11,379 bases of DNA from Verrucomicrobia bacterium UBA3750 (lineage in GTDB: Bacteria > Verrucomicrobiota > Kiritimatiellia > RFP12 > UBA1067): the NCBI GenBank assembly GCA_002371755.1, contig DFGM01000140.1:1-11379 (forward strand), written 5' to 3'. A model generated the notes under the pieces. The model had not been told where the DNA came from and did no database searches. It saw only the letters and a program-made list of their open reading frames with translations. Positions within the stretch are counted from its first letter, which is position 1. Each line of letters opens with the position of its first letter. Below are positions 6,514-11,379 of this stretch, piece after piece. The translations under genes were made by a program, and so were the position numbers.

Positions 6514-7386
6514 ATGATGGACAAATCCGGCACATCCCCCGGCCTTATCCTTGCGCCTCTACGGGGCGTTACCATAAGATGTTTCCGCGAAACCTTCGCG
6601 CGTGAAATCCGCGAGGCGGGCTTCACGGAAGCAATTACTCCCTTCATTGCCGCGAACCAAGGCGTCGACCCCCTCAAAGACCGCGAATTGCGCAACCATG
6701 CCATTGACGCCTCCATCCCCCTCACTCCACAATTCATCGGCAAAGACCCTTCCGCTCTCAAAGACTCCTTAATAAGGATAAAAGAAGCGGGCTTTACGAC
6801 TGCCGACCTCAATTGCGGCTGCCCCTTCCCTATGGTCCGCAACAAAGGTCGCGGGAGCGGCATTTTGCGCACGCCCGACATACTCGCAAGAATGCTCGCC
6901 GCGGGATGCGAAACGCTTGGCGAAAGATGCTTTTCCGTGAAGACGCGTCTGGGCGTGGAGAAAAACGACGAACTTCTCGCCTTGATGCCCGTTTTCAACG
7001 CCTTCCCGCTTCGGTTCATCACAGTCCATGCACGAAACGCACGCCAGATGTACGAAGGCGAATGCGACGCGAAAGCATTTCTCGCCGTTCGCGAGGCAAG
7101 CGCCAACCCCGTCGTATACAACGGAGATGCCCCGCTCTCGTCAAAGGAGCGCCCTCTCATGGTCGGCAGGGCGTTTGTGCGCTATTTGGGAGAAAGAGAC
7201 GATGCGCGCGAACTTTTGAAACGTTATGCCGCCGCCTCGCTTGAAGAACTCCATGCCGAACGCCCCGTCATCGGACGCATGAAAGAACTCCTCGCCTATT
7301 GGAAAGACATGCCCCGCTGGCGCGCAAGATGGACTATAGCCAAAACCGCACGCTCGCTCCAGGAATTCCTCCTCGCCATCTCCTGA
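6514..7386 (+). CDS. dus: tRNA-dihydrouridine synthase (Dus family)
   Basis: Dus enzymes use FMN and NADPH to reduce uridines in tRNA to dihydrouridine. The 290-residue protein opens its TIM barrel with ILAPLRGVTIRCFR (12-25). It has PQFIGKDP (72-79) and DLNCGCP (98-104), in which Cys103 is the expected catalytic cysteine. The FMN-contacting elements VKTRLG (142-147, Lys143) and VHAR (171-174, His172) are present. The barrel end is compressed: the YNGD motif (202-205) is followed after only about ten residues by MVGRAF (216-221), whereas family members usually have 15-20 more residues carrying the last helix and the 'DGVMIGRG' strand. The C-terminal helical domain (about 225-290) is present. 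Which Dus subfamily it belongs to is uncertain, so no DusA/B/C letter is given. Two tandem ATGs (6514, 6517) could each start it. Last gene of the operon. Confidence 0.9.
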   Translation: MMDKSGTSPGLILAPLRGVTIRCFRETFAREIREAGFTEAITPFIAANQGVDPLKDRELRNHAIDASIPLTPQFIGKDPSALKDSLIRIKEAGFTTADLNCGCPFPMVRNKGRGSGILRTPDILARMLAAGCETLGERCFSVKTRLGVEKNDELLALMPVFNAFPLRFITVHARNARQMYEGECDAKAFLAVREASANPVVYNGDAPLSSKERPLMVGRAFVRYLGERDDARELLKRYAAASLEELHAERPVIGRMKELLAYWKDMPRWRARWTIAKTARSLQEFLLAIS

Positions 7387-7399
7387 CGCGGCAATACAC

Positions 7400-7414
7400 T
7401 TGGCGCCCCGCCAA
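7400..7414. terminator. Short hairpin between the convergent dus and tadB genes
   Basis: TTGGCG (7400-7405) pairs with CGCCAA (7409-7414) around a three-base loop, inside the 32-base gap separating two converging genes. It has no T tract on either strand, so it is only a weak candidate for a bidirectional terminator. Confidence 0.35.
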
Positions 7415-7418
7415 CGCC

Positions 7419-8096
7419 TCAAACATCGATGTTGACGATTTTGCGGATGATGAGCCAACCAAGGATTATCAGCGCAAACATCAAGACTACCGATGCCACG
7501 CCGATCGGAGAGAAGAGAAACGGTATCATCATCTTCGGCTTTAGGAGAGTCAATGCCGCACCGAGGAAGACCGGCATCGCCGAAACGATGATTCCCTGCA
7601 TCCGCCCTTGGGCTGTCATGGTGCGCACCTTGCGCTCTATCTTCATCCTCTCGCGAATGGTCTCGGAAATCTTGTCGAAAATCTCGGTCACGTTCCCGCC
7701 CGTCTTGCGGCTTATGAGAATAGCCGTGGTGACGAGAGCAAGATCGTCGGAGCCGACGCGTTCCGACAGGGAGGATAGCGCATCATCGAAGCTCATGCCG
7801 ATTCTCAGTTGCTTCTGGAGGATTTCAAACTCTTCGCTTATCGGCTTCAGGCCTTGCTCGACAACGGAGTCAAACGCCTGCGAAATCGAAAAACCGGCGC
7901 GCAGAGCGTTGGACATCGTGGCAAGCGCCTCGGGAAGCTGCGCGTTGAACTTCTCCCGGCGTTTCGCGTCAAGCCATCTGGCGATGGGGCCTTCGCCTTT
8001 CTGCCATCCGGCCTTTATCTTGATGCCGGAAAGGAAATACCAGGCGATTCCGGCAGCCGAAAGAGCAAAGAGAATGATGGCGGCAAGCTCAATCAT
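7419..8096 (-). CDS. tadB: Tad/Flp pilus assembly inner-membrane protein TadB (T2SS-F domain)
   Basis: TadB is the polytopic platform protein of the tight-adherence pilus machine; it works with the TadA ATPase in the inner membrane. The 225-residue protein has one N-terminal membrane segment (4-22), a cytoplasmic T2SS-F helical domain (about 50-165) including LPEALATMSNALRAGFSISQAF, and two C-terminal membrane segments (about 167-185 and 196-218). Family members typically have two N-terminal segments and about 280-320 residues, so this copy is short at the front. The start is fixed by the ATGA overlap with tadA, with AAGGTG eight bases upstream. No tadC follows: the next gene converges from the other strand. 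A TadC assignment is less likely given the sequence of the F domain. Confidence 0.88.
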   Translation of the reverse strand: MIELAAIILFALSAAGIAWYFLSGIKIKAGWQKGEGPIARWLDAKRREKFNAQLPEALATMSNALRAGFSISQAFDSVVEQGLKPISEEFEILQKQLRIGMSFDDALSSLSERVGSDDLALVTTAILISRKTGGNVTEIFDKISETIRERMKIERKVRTMTAQGRMQGIIVSAMPVFLGAALTLLKPKMMIPFLFSPIGVASVVLMFALIILGWLIIRKIVNIDV

Positions 8097-9808
8097 TTGC
8101 GCAGCACCTTCACTTCCTGAGTCGAGGCGGGATCGAACATCGCCGCTTCACAGACGATTCCGCGCCCCGGCAGCTGGTCGTACCATGTGGGAATCGCGCC
8201 TGTGGGACGGAAATCGCCAAGAATCTTTCCGTTTTGCCCTACGCCCGTCTGCTTGAAAGAGAAGATATCCTGCATGACAATCTGATTGCCTTCAAGGCCT
8301 GTCACCTCGGATATCGCCACGACCTTGCGAGAGCCGTCGGAGAGACGCGATTCGTGGATGACGATATCCACTGCGCTCGCAATCTGTTCGCGTATGGCAC
8401 GGGATGGAAGCTCCATTCCGCTCATGAGCACCATCGTCTCGAGACGCGATATGACGTCTCTCGGGGAATTGGCGTGGACGGTTGTGAGAGAACCGTCATG
8501 GCCGGTATTCATTGCCTGAAGCATATCCAGAGCCTCGCCGCCACGGCATTCGCCCACGATAATGCGGTCCGGCCTCATACGCAGGCAGTTCTTAACGAGG
8601 TCGCGAATCGTAACCGCGCCCTTGCCTTCGATATTCGGCGGACGCGCCTCCAGCCGTATCACATGCGGCTGCTGGAGACGGAGTTCGGCCGCGTCCTCGA
8701 CGGTGATGATACGCTCGTTGTGCGGTATGAAACCGGAAAGAAGATTGAGAAGAGTCGTCTTTCCCGAGCCTGTTCCGCCCGCCACGATTATGTTCTTCCT
8801 GAGTATGACGCACAACTTCATGAACTCTGCGGCATTGTGCGTCCATGTGCCGAAATGGATGAAGTCCTCTGCAGTGAGCGCTTTTGAGGAGAACTTTCGT
8901 ATCGTAATCGTCGGACCCGAAAGCGACAAGGGCGGTATGATCGCGTTCACGCGGCTTCCATCCGGCAAGCGCGCATCCACATACGGCTGCGACTCGTCTA
9001 TTCTGCGCCCCAACGGCGAGACGATACGCTCAATGACAGAATTGACGCTCGCATCGTCCGTGAACTGGCAATCGGAAAGGACAATCTTGCCGTTGCGCTC
9101 CACATACACTTTCTCGGGACCGTTCACCATGATTTCGCTCACGGTTTCATCGGTGAGCAAGTCCTCCAGCGGCCCGAGACGCATCGCCTCGTTGAACACG
9201 TCGTCTTCGAGACGCACAGGGTCGATACCGGCGGGGAGGCGTCCGTTCGAGACGACTTCGCCGACGATTTGGCGTATCTTCTCCTTGGCCGTTTCTTCCA
9301 AAGTCTCCGTATCCGCACCTTGCGCGGTGAGGCGCTTCATGTCCATGCGTTTCAGGAGTTCGCGCTGAATCTGCTGCTGCACTTCGCGCCTGATTCCACG
9401 CATGGGGTCTTTTGCGGCGGCATTGGAAGCTTCGTCTTCTGCGTCGTGGGCGCCTTCGCCGCCGCCTGCTTCCCGTGCAGGCTCTGAGGGCGCTGCTTCA
9501 CGACCCTTGCGGTCTTCCTCATCCGAATCGCTCACCCGGAGCATGGTGGAACCAATCTGGATTACCATGCCGCTGTCAAGATACACGGGGGTATCTATCT
9601 CCTCGCCGTTCACGAAGGTGCCGTTGGCGCTATGGAGGTCTTCCACCATGGCTTTGCCGTCGCGCACGGTCAGGATGGCGTGGCGTTCGCTCACGTCGGG
9701 GAAGTTGAGACGGATCTTGCAAGCCATCCCTCTTCCTATTATATACGTACCGTCCGCAAGGTCGGCCGCCCTGAGCGTTCCATCGATAAGGGTAATAAGC
9801 CTGAGCAT
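8093..9808 (-). CDS. tadA: FHA-domain TadA/CpaF-type secretion ATPase
   Basis: This hexameric ATPase of the type II/IV secretion family powers Flp pilus assembly. The 571-residue protein has three parts: an FHA phosphothreonine-binding domain (about 3-92), an acidic Ala/Glu/Asp-rich linker (93-135), and the CpaF ATPase (about 140-571). In the FHA domain all the key residues are kept: Gly25-Arg26, Ser40-x-x-His43 and Asn62-Gly63 with a second Asn67-Gly68. The ATPase shows Walker A GGTGSGKTT (344-352), a Walker B region RIIVGE (415-420), and the ASP/His boxes through GHDGSLTTVHANSPRD (436-451). The start at 9808 lies four bases after cpaB, with AGAGGTG as ribosome site overlapping the cpaB stop. 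Its stop overlaps tadB as ATGA. The FHA domain suggests control of pilus assembly by Ser/Thr phosphorylation; that is inference. Confidence 0.94.
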   Translation of the reverse strand: MLRLITLIDGTLRAADLADGTYIIGRGMACKIRLNFPDVSERHAILTVRDGKAMVEDLHSANGTFVNGEEIDTPVYLDSGMVIQIGSTMLRVSDSDEEDRKGREAAPSEPAREAGGGEGAHDAEDEASNAAAKDPMRGIRREVQQQIQRELLKRMDMKRLTAQGADTETLEETAKEKIRQIVGEVVSNGRLPAGIDPVRLEDDVFNEAMRLGPLEDLLTDETVSEIMVNGPEKVYVERNGKIVLSDCQFTDDASVNSVIERIVSPLGRRIDESQPYVDARLPDGSRVNAIIPPLSLSGPTITIRKFSSKALTAEDFIHFGTWTHNAAEFMKLCVILRKNIIVAGGTGSGKTTLLNLLSGFIPHNERIITVEDAAELRLQQPHVIRLEARPPNIEGKGAVTIRDLVKNCLRMRPDRIIVGECRGGEALDMLQAMNTGHDGSLTTVHANSPRDVISRLETMVLMSGMELPSRAIREQIASAVDIVIHESRLSDGSRKVVAISEVTGLEGNQIVMQDIFSFKQTGVGQNGKILGDFRPTGAIPTWYDQLPGRGIVCEAAMFDPASTQEVKVLRK

Positions 9809-9812
9809 GGCA

Positions 9813-10613
9813 TCACCTCTTCATCTGGCGTTTCTGGTTGAGTTCCTCAATCTCGCTGCGAATCTTTGCGAAGTCGACGTTTGGCAGCTCTCTCTCGGTG
9901 GAAGTGTCGTTTGCATTGCGCAGCGTCAAGACGAGGCGGCCGCGCATCTGTTCGGCGAAGGCAAGCATTTCGGCTTCGCGCGGCGTCACCTCAAGCGTCA
10001 CCGTGGCATAGCCTTGCGGGACGCCCAGCTCGCGCGCATGGAACTTGGCCGTCTCTTTGCCTGTCGCAAGCACCAGCACGTTTTGGAGAATGGTGCAGGT
10101 GACAGGGTCGCCACGTTTCACCAGTTCTCCGTCCGAGGGGAAGTCGAAAGTGCCGATAACATCCACATGATCGTTCGGCCTCACCATGCCCGAGACGCTG
10201 GCCGCGCCCGTGACATTGATGGACATGGCGCGCATCTGGCGCTTTATATCGGCGGAAAGCCCCTTTGCCGACGGATTGCCCCCTTCTATGTCGCTCCAGA
10301 ATATGACTTCCTTGGCATCGTTCCCGACAAGAGTGCGTCGGCCAATGATGTCGCGCAAGTGCTCTAGCTCTACCGCCTGGCCCTTGAGACCTTTCGCCGG
10401 CACGGTCTTCTGCCCGATGTCGCCGGCCGAAAGGACAGTGCCCGCCGGCGTATCGCGCGTATAGGCGAGCACTTTCATCGTGCCGTACTTCCTTGCAAGC
10501 CGATCCTTTTCCTCCAAGTATTCCGCTTCTTTTGCGGAAATGAACATACGGGTAAGGAAGGCGCCGGCAAGGCCGGCGACCAGCGAGACAATGAGTACGA
10601 TACGCCGTTTCAT
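9813..10613 (-). CDS. cpaB: Flp pilus assembly protein CpaB/RcpC
   Basis: CpaB (RcpC) is a periplasmic, membrane-tethered component of the Tad pilus machine, thought to stabilise or gate the outer-membrane secretin. The 266-residue protein has one N-terminal membrane anchor (4-21) after a KRR n-region, a charged helical stretch (27-42), an SAF domain (about 47-110) with DTPAGTVLSAGDI, and the CpaB C-terminal domain (about 115-233) with VRPNDHVDVIGTF and VTLEVTPREAEMLAFA. The tail (234-266) is charged and helical. Its ATG overlaps the stop of the upstream fhs gene as TGATG, with GAAGGG nine bases before the start, so the two should be cotranscribed and coupled. The usual partner secretin (RcpA/CpaC) is not next to it. 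Confidence 0.93.
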   Translation of the reverse strand: MKRRIVLIVSLVAGLAGAFLTRMFISAKEAEYLEEKDRLARKYGTMKVLAYTRDTPAGTVLSAGDIGQKTVPAKGLKGQAVELEHLRDIIGRRTLVGNDAKEVIFWSDIEGGNPSAKGLSADIKRQMRAMSINVTGAASVSGMVRPNDHVDVIGTFDFPSDGELVKRGDPVTCTILQNVLVLATGKETAKFHARELGVPQGYATVTLEVTPREAEMLAFAEQMRGRLVLTLRNANDTSTERELPNVDFAKIRSEIEELNQKRQMKR

Positions 10614-11379
10614 CAGAAGAGACCCTTCACTTTGCCGGTTTCGGTATCTACGTCAATGCGACGGTAGGCAGGAGAAGCGGAAGTGCCCGGCATCAACTTG
10701 ATTTCGCCCGCCACAGGCACGATGAGCCCGGCGCCCTGATATACGAGGACGTCCTTCACGGGCATCCGCCATCCCTTGGGGCGACCCAGCAGCTTCGGAT
10801 CGTGCGAAAGCGAATATTGCGTCTTCGCGCAACAGACAGGAAGCCGCGCCGTATCGGGATTCGCCTCGAACATCGCAAGCTTCTCCCTCGCGAGCGGCTC
10901 GAAATCGACCCCGTCGCCGCCATATACTTCCTTGACAAGCGTCTCGATACGCTTCGTGAGCGGCTCGTCGAGAGAAGAAAGGAATGCAAAGTTGTTGGGC
11001 TTTTCACACGCTTCCATAACGGCCTTGGCAAGGTCGAGCGCTCCTTCGCCGCCTTTGAGCCAATGGTCGGAAACCGCAAACGCCGCGCCTGCGCCCTCGG
11101 CAATCTTGCGGACAAGTTCGCGCTCTGCCGGAGTATCGGTGTAAAACGCATTGAGGCACACGACAGGCTGCACGCCGGAACGGCGTATGATGTCGATATG
11201 CGCAAGAAGATTGTCGCAGCCCTTTTCGAGAAGTTCAAGGTTCTCGGTGGTGTATACGGGGTCGAGAGGAAGCCCGGCCTTCACAGCCGGCGCGCCGCCA
11301 TGCGCCTTGAGCGCGCGCACAGTGGCGACGAGCACCACCGCATCAGGCTTCAAGCCCGAACAGCGGCACTTGATGTTCC
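10613..11379 (-). CDS. fhs: Formate-tetrahydrofolate ligase, C-terminal part (runs off window)
   Basis: This enzyme makes 10-formyl-tetrahydrofolate from formate, THF and ATP, feeding purine synthesis, fMet-tRNA and, in anaerobes, the methyl branch of one-carbon metabolism. The window holds about 255 residues of a family that is usually about 555. The frame continues past the edge: codons 11377-11354 read NIKCRCSG and lead into LKPDAVVLVATVRALKAHGG, a family-typical segment, so the apparent TTG start near 11353 is not real. Further downstream are the CAKTQYSLS-type region and the C-terminal YQGAGLIVPVAGEIKLMPG block ending in KGLF. The stop TGA at 10615-10613 overlaps the cpaB start. No frameshift is seen in the visible part. 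The 5' part and its promoter lie outside the window. Confidence 0.95.
   Translation of the reverse strand, partial: NIKCRCSGLKPDAVVLVATVRALKAHGGAPAVKAGLPLDPVYTTENLELLEKGCDNLLAHIDIIRRSGVQPVVCLNAFYTDTPAERELVRKIAEGAGAAFAVSDHWLKGGEGALDLAKAVMEACEKPNNFAFLSSLDEPLTKRIETLVKEVYGGDGVDFEPLAREKLAMFEANPDTARLPVCCAKTQYSLSHDPKLLGRPKGWRMPVKDVLVYQGAGLIVPVAGEIKLMPGTSASPAYRRIDVDTETGKVKGLF

Noticed and set aside
4475..7160. Long minus-strand frames opposite the binding protein, tsaB and dus
   Set aside because: They are antisense to genes with recognisable motifs and cross several gene borders, with no ribosome sites or domains of their own.
7429..10367. Plus-strand frames opposite tadB, tadA and cpaB
   Set aside because: They mirror the pilus genes and have arginine/serine-rich translations without known domains.

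Overview
The window looks like a chromosomal housekeeping region from a bacterium of the Planctomycetes-Verrucomicrobia-Chlamydiae (PVC) group, most likely a Verrucomicrobiota, Kiritimatiellota or Lentisphaerota lineage. The best lineage clue is the small protein at 1080-1436, which resembles the Verrucomicrobia/Planctomycetes-restricted 'Minf_1886' family. The GC-rich coding style and a formate-tetrahydrofolate ligase fit an anaerobic relative, but the exact placement is inference. No phage, IS element, CRISPR array or rRNA is visible.

Layout. Positions 107-456 (minus) encode a one-piece tmRNA (ssrA) with its own promoter; its 3' end is overlapped by a perfect 19-bp inverted repeat. Diverging from it is a small glycine/arginine-rich RRM RNA-binding protein gene (673-1011, plus), closed by a GC hairpin, then the Minf_1886-like gene (1080-1436). 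A promoter at 1494-1522 appears to start a tight plus-strand operon: metY (O-acetylhomoserine sulfhydrylase), prfB (release factor 2), a DUF721/DciA-like domain fused in frame to a family-5 solute-binding protein, tsaB (t6A synthesis) and dus (tRNA dihydrouridine synthase), ending at 7386. The last two junctions are the same ten bases with only one base between stop and start.

Converging on this operon from the right is a minus-strand unit: the C-terminal part of fhs (running off the window edge), cpaB, an FHA-domain tadA/cpaF ATPase, and a short tadB. fhs and cpaB overlap as TGATG, and tadA and tadB as ATGA, so they are probably translated as a coupled set. This looks like a split or reduced tight-adherence (Tad/Flp) pilus locus: no secretin, TadZ, TadC or pilin lies in the window.

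How the genes fit together: much of the left and middle is about translation quality (tmRNA rescue, RF2, t6A and dihydrouridine modification, an RNA-binding protein), with one sulfur-assimilation enzyme. The right side is a membrane pilus/secretion machine attached to a one-carbon enzyme gene. The oddest object is the 637-residue DUF721-solute-binding fusion, which puts a cytoplasmic nucleic-acid-type domain ahead of an internal signal sequence. I see no clear new defence or mobile system.
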